From NCBI GenBank assembly GCA_903889815.1, contig CAISYX010000263.1, positions 1-10,900 of the forward strand: a stretch of DNA of 10,900 bases, given 5' to 3'. The stretch comes from an uncultured Gammaproteobacteria bacterium (GTDB lineage Bacteria; Pseudomonadota; Gammaproteobacteria; Pseudomonadales; Pseudohongiellaceae). The number at the start of each line of letters is the position of its first letter. The stretch's first letter is position 1. This document shows positions 1 through 7,939 of this stretch, one piece after another. A program made the position numbers and the translations under genes. The notes under the pieces were generated by a model. That model was not told where the DNA came from. It saw only the letters and a list, made by a program, of their open reading frames with translations, and did no database searches.

Positions 1-2825
1 AGATGGCAGAGTTGTTCAGCGATCTGCCGGAGGCCATTGCCAATACCCGAGCCATTGCGGTTCGCTGCAATCTTGATCTCGAGCTGGGCAAACCCTATCT
101 GCCCAATTTTCCTGTTCCGCCTGGCGATACCGTTGACGCCTATTTCAGTCGTGTCAGTCGTGAGGGTCTCGATGTCCGTCTGCAACGCCTGCTTCCAGTT
201 CGCAATTTTGCAGGTCCTTCCGCAGACGAGGATCGGGCGCAGGCCTGCAAGCCTTACTACGACAGGCTGGCCTTCGAACTCGACGTGATCATCCAGATGG
301 GCTTCCCCGGGTACTTCCTCATCGTGATGGAGTTCATCCAGTGGGCCCGCAACAATGACATTCCCGTAGGGCCTGGTCGGGGTTCTGGCGCAGGGTCGAT
401 CGTTGCCTATGCCCTGGGTATCACTGATCTTGATCCGTTGCGCTATGACCTGCTGTTCGAACGCTTTCTCAATCCAGAGCGTGTCTCGATGCCGGACTTC
501 GACGTGGATTTCTGCATGGATGGCCGCGATCGCGTCATTCAGCATGTGGCGGAAATGTACGGCAAGGAAGCTGTGTCGCAGATCATTACGTTTGGCACGA
601 TGGCTGCCAAGGCTGTTGTGCGTGACGTGGCACGTGTGCAGGGAAAGTCGTATGGACTGGCGGACAAGTTGTCCAAACTGATTCCGTTCGAAGTGGGGAT
701 CACGCTGGACAAGGCTGTCAGTCAGGAGCCGCAGTTGCGCGAATTCATCGAGAGTGATGAGGATGCGCAGGAAGTCATGGAAATGGCGCTCAAGCTCGAA
801 GGGCTAACGCGCAATGTCGGCAAGCACGCGGGTGGTGTGGTAATCGCGCCGACCAAGCTTACGGATTTTTCGCCGCTCTACTGCGACGAGAATGGCGACA
901 GCCTGGTCACGCAGTTTGACAAGAACGATGTCGAGACCGCGGGACTGGTGAAGTTTGACTTCCTTGGCCTGCGCACGCTGACAATTATCGACTGGGCAGT
1001 CAAGATGATCAACGTTCAGGAGATTGCTGCACGCGAGGCACTCCTGGATATCACCGAAATCCCTCTGGACGACAGAAAGGTCTACGAGCTGTTGCAGCGC
1101 GGAGAGACTACCGCTGTGTTTCAGCTGGAATCCCGCGGCATGAAGGATCTCATCAAACGTCTGCTGCCCAGCCGTTTCGAAGACATCATTGCTCTGGTGG
1201 CGCTGTTTCGCCCGGGGCCCCTTGGGTCGGGCATGGTGGACGACTTCATCAACCGCAAGCACGGTCGCGCAGAAGTTGACTATCCGCATGCGGATCTTGA
1301 ACCGGTACTCTCCAATACCTACGGCGTCATCCTGTATCAGGAACAGGTGATGCAGATTGCGCAGGTACTGGCGAATTACAGCCTCGGTGGCGCCGACATG
1401 CTGCGTCGCGCCATGGGCAAGAAAAAGCCTGAGGAAATGGCACAGCAGCGCGACGCGTTCATGCAGGGAGCACAGCAGCGCCAGATAGACCCCAACCGGG
1501 CGGGCTCCATCTTCGATCTCATGGAAAAGTTCGCGGGTTACGGTTTCAACAAATCGCATTCGGCGGCATATGCGCTGGTCTCCTATCAGACCGCATGGCT
1601 CAAGGAACATTACCCGGCCTACTTCATGGCGGCTGTGTTGTCAGCTGACATGCAGAACACAGACAAGGTGGTGACCCTGGTGGAGGAGTGCCGGCAGATG
1701 CGGCTGCCGCTGATTGTGCCCGATGTCAATCTGGGGGAATTCAACTTCACGGTCAACAACAAACGCGAGATTGTCTATGGTCTCGGTGCCATCAAGGGGC
1801 TTGGCGAGGGGCCGGTAACCGCCATCATCGCGGCGCGCAGTTCCGGCGGCCCTTTTGTGTCTCTGCTGGATTTCTGCCGTCGCGTGGATGGCCGTGCCGT
1901 CAACAAGCGCACGCTGGAAGCACTTGTCCGGGCCGGTGCGCTGGACAGCCTGCAGCCTGGGGGCAAGGATCTGGCGCGCGCGGTGCTCAGTGCGTCGATT
2001 GCAGACACCATGAAGGCCGCTGAGCAAAGCAGTCGCAACAACGCGATTGGCGTGCAGGATATGTTCGGTGATATCAATCCGGTTGCCGAGGCGCCGCTCA
2101 GCATTCCTGGCTCACGAGTGAGAGCCTGGACGGAGCAGCAGCGACTGGCGGCAGAACGCGAGACCCTCGGCCTGTATTTCAGCGGACATCCCGTGGATGA
2201 ATTTCTGCCCGAGATCGAACAGTTCACCCGTGATCGTCTTGCCAATCTCAAGCCAGAGCGCGAGAGTCAGCATATTGCCGGTCTTGTGGTAGCGATCCGC
2301 ACCATGAAGGGCAAGCGTGGCGACACCATAGCCATGATTCAGCTGGACGATCGCAGCGCGCGTTTCGAGGTCTCACTGTTCGGCAAGGAATATGACCAGT
2401 TCCGCAATCTGCTGCTCAAGGACGCCATCCTTGTGATGGATTGCTTTGTCAGTGTGGATGACTACAGCGGGTCAATGCGGGGCCGGGCTCGCAACGTGAT
2501 GACGCTGGATCAGGCGCGGGCGCTGTTTGCCCGGAGTCTGGATCTGCGTCTGCGGCACGATGTGCTGGCACCTGACTTTCTCAAGGTGCTTGAGACGATC
2601 CTCCAGTCCCATCGGCCTCTCGAGCCGGTACAGCCTGTGAACGGTGAAGCGTTGTCGGAAGGCAGTGCAACAGGGTGTCCCGTGCGCATTTTCTATGAGC
2701 GGCGCGATTGCCGTGGCTGCCTGGTGTTGGGGCAGCAGTGGCAGGTTCTGCCAGGACAGCAGCTTTTGCAGCGCTTGCAGGAAGAGTTCGGCAGAGCAAG
2801 CGTGGGACTTTGCTATCAGTCATGA
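1..2825 (+). CDS. dnaE: DNA polymerase III subunit alpha, 5'-truncated by window edge
   Basis: Catalytic alpha subunit of the replicative DNA polymerase III holoenzyme (family C polymerase). The frame is open from the first base; the ATG at 3 is an internal Met, not the start. By recalled alignment to E. coli DnaE (1160 aa), about 230 residues, most of the PHP domain, lie upstream of the window; 940 codons are visible. Visible residue numbers: glycine-rich GPGRGSGAGS at about 127-136; acidic motif PDFDVDF at 164-170 and Asp319 in KFDFLGL, matching the E. coli catalytic Asp401, Asp403 and Asp555; LFRPGPLGSGM at 401-411; a helix-hairpin-helix (YGLGAIKGLGEGP) at 592-604; a clamp-binding-like VQDMF at 684-688; an OB fold at about 757-835; and a C-terminal region that binds tau in E. 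coli. Identity is beyond reasonable doubt. The clamp motif lacks the usual first Gln. Confidence 0.98.
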   Translation, partial: MAELFSDLPEAIANTRAIAVRCNLDLELGKPYLPNFPVPPGDTVDAYFSRVSREGLDVRLQRLLPVRNFAGPSADEDRAQACKPYYDRLAFELDVIIQMGFPGYFLIVMEFIQWARNNDIPVGPGRGSGAGSIVAYALGITDLDPLRYDLLFERFLNPERVSMPDFDVDFCMDGRDRVIQHVAEMYGKEAVSQIITFGTMAAKAVVRDVARVQGKSYGLADKLSKLIPFEVGITLDKAVSQEPQLREFIESDEDAQEVMEMALKLEGLTRNVGKHAGGVVIAPTKLTDFSPLYCDENGDSLVTQFDKNDVETAGLVKFDFLGLRTLTIIDWAVKMINVQEIAAREALLDITEIPLDDRKVYELLQRGETTAVFQLESRGMKDLIKRLLPSRFEDIIALVALFRPGPLGSGMVDDFINRKHGRAEVDYPHADLEPVLSNTYGVILYQEQVMQIAQVLANYSLGGADMLRRAMGKKKPEEMAQQRDAFMQGAQQRQIDPNRAGSIFDLMEKFAGYGFNKSHSAAYALVSYQTAWLKEHYPAYFMAAVLSADMQNTDKVVTLVEECRQMRLPLIVPDVNLGEFNFTVNNKREIVYGLGAIKGLGEGPVTAIIAARSSGGPFVSLLDFCRRVDGRAVNKRTLEALVRAGALDSLQPGGKDLARAVLSASIADTMKAAEQSSRNNAIGVQDMFGDINPVAEAPLSIPGSRVRAWTEQQRLAAERETLGLYFSGHPVDEFLPEIEQFTRDRLANLKPERESQHIAGLVVAIRTMKGKRGDTIAMIQLDDRSARFEVSLFGKEYDQFRNLLLKDAILVMDCFVSVDDYSGSMRGRARNVMTLDQARALFARSLDLRLRHDVLAPDFLKVLETILQSHRPLEPVQPVNGEALSEGSATGCPVRIFYERRDCRGCLVLGQQWQVLPGQQLLQRLQEEFGRASVGLCYQS

Positions 2826-2893
2826 GGCGGGCAGTTCGCGGCCGGCCAGCGCTGTTGTGCCGTACATGCCTGTCGCTATCCGCGCAGGCCTTT

Positions 2894-2902
2894 TGCTATC
2901 AT
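2894..2902 (+). promoter_or_regulatory. candidate extended -10 promoter for accA
   Basis: The bases TGCTATCAT match the extended -10 pattern TGnTATAAT at all but one position. The element sits about 40 bp before the accA ATG, in the dnaE-accA gap. I see no convincing -35 hexamer at 16-18 bp upstream, which is tolerated for extended -10 promoters. A start about 7 bp downstream would give a leader of roughly 30 nt. This is pattern matching only, and accA may also be read from dnaE transcripts. Confidence 0.33.
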
Positions 2903-2942
2903 TGCCCCAAGACAAGAACGCTTACCGGGATACGACATCGCC

Positions 2943-3896
2943 ATGAATCCGAATTACCTGGACTTTGAACAACCCATCGCCGATCTGGAAGTGAAGATCA
3001 ATGAATTGCGACTGGTGGGTGCGGACAACAAGCTCAACATTACGGACGAAATCCAGAAACTGCAGGAAAAGAACAGGAAGTTGACGGAAAAGATCTACTC
3101 CGCGCTGACCCCCTGGCAGATTTCCCAGGTCGCCCGCCACCCTCTGCGACCTTACACCCTCGATTATATTTCCCACTTGTTTACCGATTTCGACGAGCTG
3201 CATGGCGATCGACTGTTTGCCGATGACCTCGCGCTGATAGGGGGCGTGGCGCGTCTGGACGGTCGACCGGTGATGGTGATCGGACACCAGAAGGGTCGCG
3301 GTACCAAGGAAAAGGTGCGACACAATTTCGGCATGCCCCGTCCTGAGGGGTACCGCAAGGCACGGCGACTGATCGCCATGGCCGAGCGCTTCAAGCTGCC
3401 CGTGTTGAGTTTCATTGATACCCCGGGGGCATATCCGGGTATCGACTCGGAAGAGCGTGGCATCAACGAGGCCATTGCCGAGAACATGGCGATGATGTCT
3501 ACCGTGCGCACGCCGCTGATTGCCACTGTGACCGGGGAAGCGAATTCCGGCGGTGCGATTGCCATAGGGATCGCCGACCATCTGAACATGCTGGAATACT
3601 CCACCTATACCGTCATCACGCCCGAAGGCTGTGCCACCATCCTTTGGAAGTCCGCTGAATATGCGTCTGCTGCAGCAGAAGCGATGGGAGTGACGTCCAG
3701 GCGTCTGGAAGAGCTGGGTATCGTGGATACCACCATTCGTGAACCCCTTGGCGGCGCCCATCGCGATGTCGCTGCCATGGCGGCCAGTATCAAGACCGCA
3801 CTGATCGAGCAGGTCGACCGTCTCAGCGCCATGCGCACGGAAGTGCTGCTCGAGCGGCGCTACAGTCGGCTGATGAGTTACGGAGTGCCTGCCTGA
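2943..3896 (+). CDS. accA: acetyl-CoA carboxylase carboxyltransferase subunit alpha
   Basis: Alpha half of the carboxyltransferase of acetyl-CoA carboxylase. With AccD it moves the carboxyl group from carboxybiotin on AccB to acetyl-CoA, giving malonyl-CoA, the first committed step of fatty acid synthesis in the cytoplasm. The 317 aa agree with E. coli AccA (319 aa). An N-terminal helical segment (residues ~1-50) contains the family-typical start YLDFEQPIADLE. The crotonase-like core follows with KGRGTKEK at 117-124, DTPGAYPG at 159-166, and GEANSGGA at 198-205, whose glycines are the expected oxyanion-forming backbone amides. The ATG is preceded only by a weak Shine-Dalgarno (CGGGAT, about 12 nt upstream). 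The dnaE-accA order is conserved across Gammaproteobacteria. accD, accB and accC are not in this window. tilS begins 4 bp after the stop, so the two are probably co-transcribed. Confidence 0.98.
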   Translation: MNPNYLDFEQPIADLEVKINELRLVGADNKLNITDEIQKLQEKNRKLTEKIYSALTPWQISQVARHPLRPYTLDYISHLFTDFDELHGDRLFADDLALIGGVARLDGRPVMVIGHQKGRGTKEKVRHNFGMPRPEGYRKARRLIAMAERFKLPVLSFIDTPGAYPGIDSEERGINEAIAENMAMMSTVRTPLIATVTGEANSGGAIAIGIADHLNMLEYSTYTVITPEGCATILWKSAEYASAAAEAMGVTSRRLEELGIVDTTIREPLGGAHRDVAAMAASIKTALIEQVDRLSAMRTEVLLERRYSRLMSYGVPA

Positions 3897-3900
3897 CACC

Positions 3901-5250
3901 ATGTCCTTCACTGTCGAGTCCCTGAAAGACCAGCTGGCCGGGTTTGATCCTGACAGCCGGTTTGCGGTGGCCTTCAGCGGAGGACTGGATTCCACGGTGT
4001 TGCTGCATGCTGCGCACGCCGTTGTGCGCGACCGTGACGACGGTAAGCTGCGCGCCATTCATGTCCACCACGGATTGAGTCCCAATGCCGACGCCTGGGA
4101 GGCACGTTGTCGCCGCATTTGTGAAGCGCTGGGCATCGTCCTGCATGTCGAGCGGATACAGATAAGTCGAGATGAAGGCGCGAGTCTCGAGAATCTGGCG
4201 CGGCAGCGGCGCTACGAGGTTTTCGAAGCCCTGCTCGCGCCGGGGGAAGTGCTGCTGATGGCGCATCATCTGGACGATCAGGCAGAGACCTTCCTGCTGC
4301 GTACGCTCAGAGGCGCCGGTCCGAGAGGACTTGCCGCCATCCCGGCAAGGCGCGCATTGGGCAAGGGCAGTCTGTATCGCCCGTTTCTGGAGACAAGGCG
4401 CCAGGCGCTCGAGCAATGGGCGCACTCGCACGCACTGCAATGGGTCGATGACGAAAGCAATGCCAGTCTTCTCCATGACCGCAACTACTGCCGACTCGCC
4501 GTGCTGCCGCTGCTCGAAGCGCGCTGGCCTGGCTATCGGGAGTCCTGGATGCGCACCTCGCAACTGGCACAGGAAGCCGAGGAGTTGGCTGATGCTCTGG
4601 CGCAAGTTGATTATGCGCAGGTCAGGACAGGGAGTCTTGCAGAGCTCGATTCCGAGCGGCTGCAGAGTCTGAGCAGCGCAAGGCAGCGCAATGTGCTGCG
4701 TTACTGGCTGGAACTTGCCGGTGCGCCTGATCCGGGATGGAATGTCCTCACGCACATAGTTCATGAAATGCTTGCGGCGAGCGTCGAAGCCCACCCTGAG
4801 TTGCGCTGGCGCGAGGGCGGACTCAGCGTGGTGGTGCGGCGTCACAAGGGTCGTCTGTATCTGCAGAAGGTGATGCAGAGCATTGCGACCTCATCGCAGT
4901 TTCCCTGGCATCCGCGCGATACCTTGCATCTGCCATCGAACGGTTGTGTGTATGCTCTGGCTGTGGAAGGGCAGGGTCTGCGCATTCCGGAAGGGGCGCA
5001 TGTCACATTGCGTTACCGGCAGGGCGGCGAAGTGTGCCGCCTGGCGGGACGGCGTTCGCGGCCACTGAAAAAAATTCTGCAGGACGCGAACATTCCGCCC
5101 TGGCTGCGGGAGCGCATCCCCCTCGTCCATATCGACGATGCGCTGGTCTGCATTCCTGGTATCGGCATCTGTGATGGCTGGCTTGGCGGGTCTGGCGAAG
5201 CTGGGTGGAAGGTCGTATGGATCCCTCCGGATGTCGATCCGGACGCGTGA
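3901..5250 (+). CDS. tilS: tRNA(Ile)-lysidine synthetase
   Basis: Converts C34 of the CAU anticodon of tRNA-Ile2 to lysidine with ATP and lysine, switching the tRNA from Met to Ile and letting the cell read AUA codons. It is a cytoplasmic enzyme. The 449 aa are close to E. coli TilS (432 aa). The N-terminal PP-loop ATPase is clear: SGGLDS at residues 26-31, HVHHGLSP at 54-61, HHLDDQAET at 122-130, and DDESN at 183-187 followed by a DRNYCRLAVLPLLE segment. The C-terminal TilS domain carries RYRQGGEVCR at 371-380 and PLKKILQD at 388-395, then IPPWLRERIPLV. The ATG lies 4 bp after accA; the nearest GGAG is 15 nt upstream, which is long, so translational coupling to accA is plausible. In E. coli, accA and tilS are separated by other genes; here they adjoin. 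The coding end contains a perfect hairpin (5226-5243). Confidence 0.97.
   Translation: MSFTVESLKDQLAGFDPDSRFAVAFSGGLDSTVLLHAAHAVVRDRDDGKLRAIHVHHGLSPNADAWEARCRRICEALGIVLHVERIQISRDEGASLENLARQRRYEVFEALLAPGEVLLMAHHLDDQAETFLLRTLRGAGPRGLAAIPARRALGKGSLYRPFLETRRQALEQWAHSHALQWVDDESNASLLHDRNYCRLAVLPLLEARWPGYRESWMRTSQLAQEAEELADALAQVDYAQVRTGSLAELDSERLQSLSSARQRNVLRYWLELAGAPDPGWNVLTHIVHEMLAASVEAHPELRWREGGLSVVVRRHKGRLYLQKVMQSIATSSQFPWHPRDTLHLPSNGCVYALAVEGQGLRIPEGAHVTLRYRQGGEVCRLAGRRSRPLKKILQDANIPPWLRERIPLVHIDDALVCIPGIGICDGWLGGSGEAGWKVVWIPPDVDPDA
5226..5243. other. perfect 7-bp hairpin at the end of tilS
   Basis: TCCGGAT-GTCG-ATCCGGA forms a 7-bp stem with a four-base loop, ending just before the tilS stop codon. 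No T tract follows (the next bases are CGCGTGAATC), so it is not an intrinsic terminator. It could shield the 3' end of the mRNA or be a chance product of coding sequence. Confidence 0.45.
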
Positions 5251-5352
5251 ATCTGCTGTGGATTCCACCTGTCAACCCATGCCCCGCAGATTTTTGCGTT
5301 GTGGTGCCCTGTGCCTTCTGGTAGTCTGTAATCCCATCTGTAGGTACTTGTT

Positions 5353-5361
5353 TGAAATACT
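5353..5361 (+). promoter_or_regulatory. weak candidate -10 region for pyrG
   Basis: TGAAATACT resembles an extended -10 element (TGn then AATACT, four of six matching TATAAT), 35 bp before the pyrG ATG, in the most AT-rich part of the 145-bp tilS-pyrG gap. No good -35 hexamer stands at the right distance. The gap length makes an independent pyrG promoter likely, but this exact placement is weak. Confidence 0.22.
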
Positions 5362-5395
5362 GTTTTGACCTGAAAAAATTCTGGATGGGGCGTTA

Positions 5396-7042
5396 ATGAC
5401 GCGATATATCTTTATTACCGGCGGTGTTGTTTCCTCGCTTGGTAAAGGCATCACCTCTGCTTCTCTCGCGGCGATTCTTGAAGCCCGCGGCCTCAACGTC
5501 ACCATGCTCAAACTGGACCCCTACATCAACGTGGATCCTGGCACCATGAGTCCGTTTCAGCACGGCGAGGTGTTCGTTACTGAAGATGGCGCAGAAACCG
5601 ATCTCGACCTCGGGCATTACGAGCGCTTCATTCGCGCGAAGATGACCTCGAAGAACAATTTCACCACTGGCCGCGTGTACGAAGAAGTGCTGAAGAAGGA
5701 GCGTCGAGGCGACTATCTTGGCGCCACCATTCAGGTCATTCCCCACATCACTGACGAGATCAAGCGGCGCGTGGTTGATGGTGCCAACGGCGCTGACATT
5801 GCGCTGGTTGAAATTGGCGGGACGGTCGGTGACATTGAATCGCAACCGTTTCTGGAAGCGGTACGGCAAATGCGCGTTGAGCTTGGCTCTGATCGTGCGC
5901 TCTTCATGCATCTGACGCTGGTGCCTTACATCGAGACAGCCGGCGAGACCAAGACAAAGCCGACACAGCATTCGGTGAAGGAACTCCGATCCATTGGTAT
6001 TCAACCGGATATTCTGATTTGCCGCTCGGACCACGACATTCCCGAGTCATCTCGTCGCAAGATTGCGCTGTTCACCAACGTCGATCTGCCTGCCGTTGTG
6101 TCATTGCCCGATACCAATACGATTTACCGCATTCCCTCGTTGTTGCGCGCCAGCGGACTGGATGACACGGTGCTGCGCAAGTTCAACATGACGTGTCCTC
6201 CCGCCGATTTCACCGAGTGGGACCGCGTAGTGGACGCCAAGCTCAATCCGGACAAGGAAGTGAACATCGCCATCGTGGGCAAGTACATGGAATTGCTGGA
6301 CGCCTACAAGTCCTTGATCGAAGCCATAACCCATGCAGGCATTCAGACTCGCACCCGCGTGAACATCAAATACATTGATTCTGCCGATGTGAAGGTGCAG
6401 GGCGTGGAGATACTGGAAGGCCAGCACGCCATTCTGGTGCCGGGCGGTTTCGGCATTCGTGGCGTCGAAGGCAAGATCCGCACTGTGCAGTATGCCCGTG
6501 AGAACAGGATTCCCTACCTTGGTATCTGCCTTGGCATGCAGGTAGCGGTGATCGAGTTTGCTCGCAATGTGGCCGGTTTGACCGATGCCCACAGCACCGA
6601 ATTCAAGCCCGAATGCAAGGACCCGGTCATCGCGCTGATCAGCGAATGGACGTCGGCCGACGGCAGTCTGGAGAAGCGGGATGCCAATTCCGACCTCGGC
6701 GGCACGATGCGTCTTGGCGGTCAGGAGTGCCGGCTGGAAAAAGATTCCAAGGCCTTTGCATGCTACGGGAAGGAGGTGATCGTTGAACGTCATCGCCACC
6801 GTTACGAAGTGAACAACACGTATCTGGACGCATTGCAGGGCGCCGGCTTGAAGATCGCCGGGCGTTCCATGGACGGCATGCTGGTGGAAGTGATCGAGGT
6901 GCCGGACCATCCGTGGTTTGTCAGTTGTCAGTTCCATCCGGAATTCACCTCCACACCCCGTGACGGCCATCCGCTGTTTACAGGGTTCATCAATGCCGCG
7001 CTGGCTCATCAGGCACAGCTGGCTGCCGCGCAGGCCCAATGA
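5396..7042 (+). CDS. pyrG: CTP synthase (glutamine-hydrolysing)
   Basis: Makes CTP from UTP with ATP and glutamine, the last step of pyrimidine nucleotide synthesis. The 548 aa match E. coli PyrG (545 aa). The N-terminal amidoligase domain starts at the first residues with ITGGVVSSLGKG (P-loop Lys17). Mg-binding Asp71 lies in DLDLGHYERF and Glu139 in EIGGTVGDIES, and KTKPTQHS is at 186-193. The C-terminal class I glutamine amidotransferase domain begins near residue 290. It has PGGFGIRG, the nucleophile Cys378 in GICLGMQ, and the His514/Glu516 pair in QFHPEF, completing the triad. The ATG is preceded by GGATGGGG at 5383-5390, an acceptable ribosome binding site. The stop overlaps the ATG assigned to kdsA (ATGA at 7039-7042). 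Its product CTP is consumed by IspD in this window and by KdsB for Kdo activation. Confidence 0.99.
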   Translation: MTRYIFITGGVVSSLGKGITSASLAAILEARGLNVTMLKLDPYINVDPGTMSPFQHGEVFVTEDGAETDLDLGHYERFIRAKMTSKNNFTTGRVYEEVLKKERRGDYLGATIQVIPHITDEIKRRVVDGANGADIALVEIGGTVGDIESQPFLEAVRQMRVELGSDRALFMHLTLVPYIETAGETKTKPTQHSVKELRSIGIQPDILICRSDHDIPESSRRKIALFTNVDLPAVVSLPDTNTIYRIPSLLRASGLDDTVLRKFNMTCPPADFTEWDRVVDAKLNPDKEVNIAIVGKYMELLDAYKSLIEAITHAGIQTRTRVNIKYIDSADVKVQGVEILEGQHAILVPGGFGIRGVEGKIRTVQYARENRIPYLGICLGMQVAVIEFARNVAGLTDAHSTEFKPECKDPVIALISEWTSADGSLEKRDANSDLGGTMRLGGQECRLEKDSKAFACYGKEVIVERHRHRYEVNNTYLDALQGAGLKIAGRSMDGMLVEVIEVPDHPWFVSCQFHPEFTSTPRDGHPLFTGFINAALAHQAQLAAAQAQ

Positions 7043-7920
7043 GCAAAGACGCGGAGAAAACAGGCGTGAGCACTGGCGGCCAGAAGACAATCGTTGCAGG
7101 GGGCATCGCGTTCGCGAACACGGCGCCCTTCGTGCTGCTGGGCGGCATGAATGTGCTGGAGTCTGAGTCGCTGGCCATGGAAGTCGCGGAGCATTTTGTG
7201 CAGGTTACTGTGCGCCTGGGCATTCCTTATGTGTTCAAGGCCTCATTCGACAAGGCCAATCGCTCTTCGATTCGTTCCTATCGTGGTCCCGGTCTCGAGA
7301 AGGGTCTGGAGATTCTGGCTGCCATCAAGTCCCGTTTCGGCGTGCCGGTAATCACCGATGTGCACGAGCCCTGGCAGGCGGGGCCTGCCGCCGCTGTGGC
7401 CGACATCATCCAGTTGCCGGCCTTTCTGTCGCGTCAGACCGATCTGGTGCAGGCCATGGCTGCGACCAGTGCGGCAATCAACATCAAGAAGGCGCAGTTT
7501 CTGGCGCCGCAGGAAATGCGCCACATCCTCGCCAAGTTCAAGGAGGCCGGCAATGATCGGCTGATGCTTTGCGAGCGGGGCTCGAGTTTCGGTTACAACA
7601 ATCTGGTGGTGGACATGCTCGGCTTCTCTGTCATGAAGCAGTTTGCCTACCCGCTGGTGTTCGATGTTACCCACTCGCTGCAAAAGCCCGGCGGACTTTC
7701 CGCCAGCGCCGATGGCCGCAGAGCGGATGTGACCACGCTGGCGCGGGCCGGCATGAGTCAGGGCATCGCGGGCCTCTTCATCGAGGCGCATCCAGACCCC
7801 GCGAAAGCGAAGTGCGATGGGCCTTGTGCGCTGCCGCTGGACAAACTGGAAGAATTTCTCGTGCAGATGAAGGCCATTGACGATCTGGTCAAAGGCTTTC
7901 CCGAAATTGATACGGCCTGA
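7039..7920 (+). CDS. kdsA: 3-deoxy-D-manno-octulosonate 8-phosphate synthase
   Basis: Condenses phosphoenolpyruvate with arabinose 5-phosphate to Kdo 8-phosphate, for the inner core of lipopolysaccharide. It marks a Gram-negative host. From this ATG it has 293 aa; E. coli KdsA has 284. Visible (this numbering): GGMNVLES with Asn38, KASFDKANRSS at 67-77, DVHEP, QTDLVQAMA, FDVTHSLQ with His212, and EAHPDP followed by KCDGPCALPLD. Asn38 occupies the position of E. coli Asn26, where metal-dependent enzymes have Cys, so this should be the metal-independent class. The start is uncertain. ATG 7039 overlaps the pyrG stop and has a poor ribosome site. GTG 7066 is preceded by GGAG at 7053-7056 (9-nt spacing) and gives 284 aa, closer to the family. 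A gap holding a REP-like element separates it from eno, so it may end a pyrG-kdsA unit. Confidence 0.97.
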   Translation: MSKDAEKTGVSTGGQKTIVAGGIAFANTAPFVLLGGMNVLESESLAMEVAEHFVQVTVRLGIPYVFKASFDKANRSSIRSYRGPGLEKGLEILAAIKSRFGVPVITDVHEPWQAGPAAAVADIIQLPAFLSRQTDLVQAMAATSAAINIKKAQFLAPQEMRHILAKFKEAGNDRLMLCERGSSFGYNNLVVDMLGFSVMKQFAYPLVFDVTHSLQKPGGLSASADGRRADVTTLARAGMSQGIAGLFIEAHPDPAKAKCDGPCALPLDKLEEFLVQMKAIDDLVKGFPEIDTA

Positions 7921-7939
7921 GGCTTCAAGAGCCGGACAA

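Noticed and set aside
3..5. ATG as a start codon of dnaE
   Set aside because: The frame is open to the window edge and the sequence at this point aligns well inside the E. coli protein, around residue 235, so it is an internal Met.
804..1610. Minus-strand open frame opposite dnaE (268 codons)
   Set aside because: Antisense shadow of a conserved polymerase core; no independent support.
2840..2847. GGCCGGCC palindrome after dnaE
   Set aside because: An 8-bp GC-only palindrome in GC-rich DNA with no paired element or T tract; most likely chance.
2922..4058. Long open frame on the minus strand opposite accA and the tilS start (378 codons)
   Set aside because: It mirrors two clearly functional genes, its translation shows no recognisable domain, and long antisense frames are expected in GC-rich coding DNA.
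3823..4845. Long open frame on the minus strand opposite tilS (340 codons)
   Set aside because: Same reason: full overlap with a well-supported gene and a Gln/His/Arg-rich, low-plausibility translation.
5365..5370. TTGACC as a -35 hexamer for pyrG
   Set aside because: A matching -10 would fall on the ribosome site and start codon, so it cannot drive pyrG normally.
6101..7090. Minus-strand open frame opposite pyrG (329 codons)
   Set aside because: Fully antisense to the conserved CTP synthase sequence; no motif and no ribosome site evident.
7921..7933. GGCT-TCAAG-AGCC mini-hairpin after the kdsA stop as a terminator
   Set aside because: The stem is only 4 bp and no T tract follows; the adjacent REP-like hairpin is the stronger structure.
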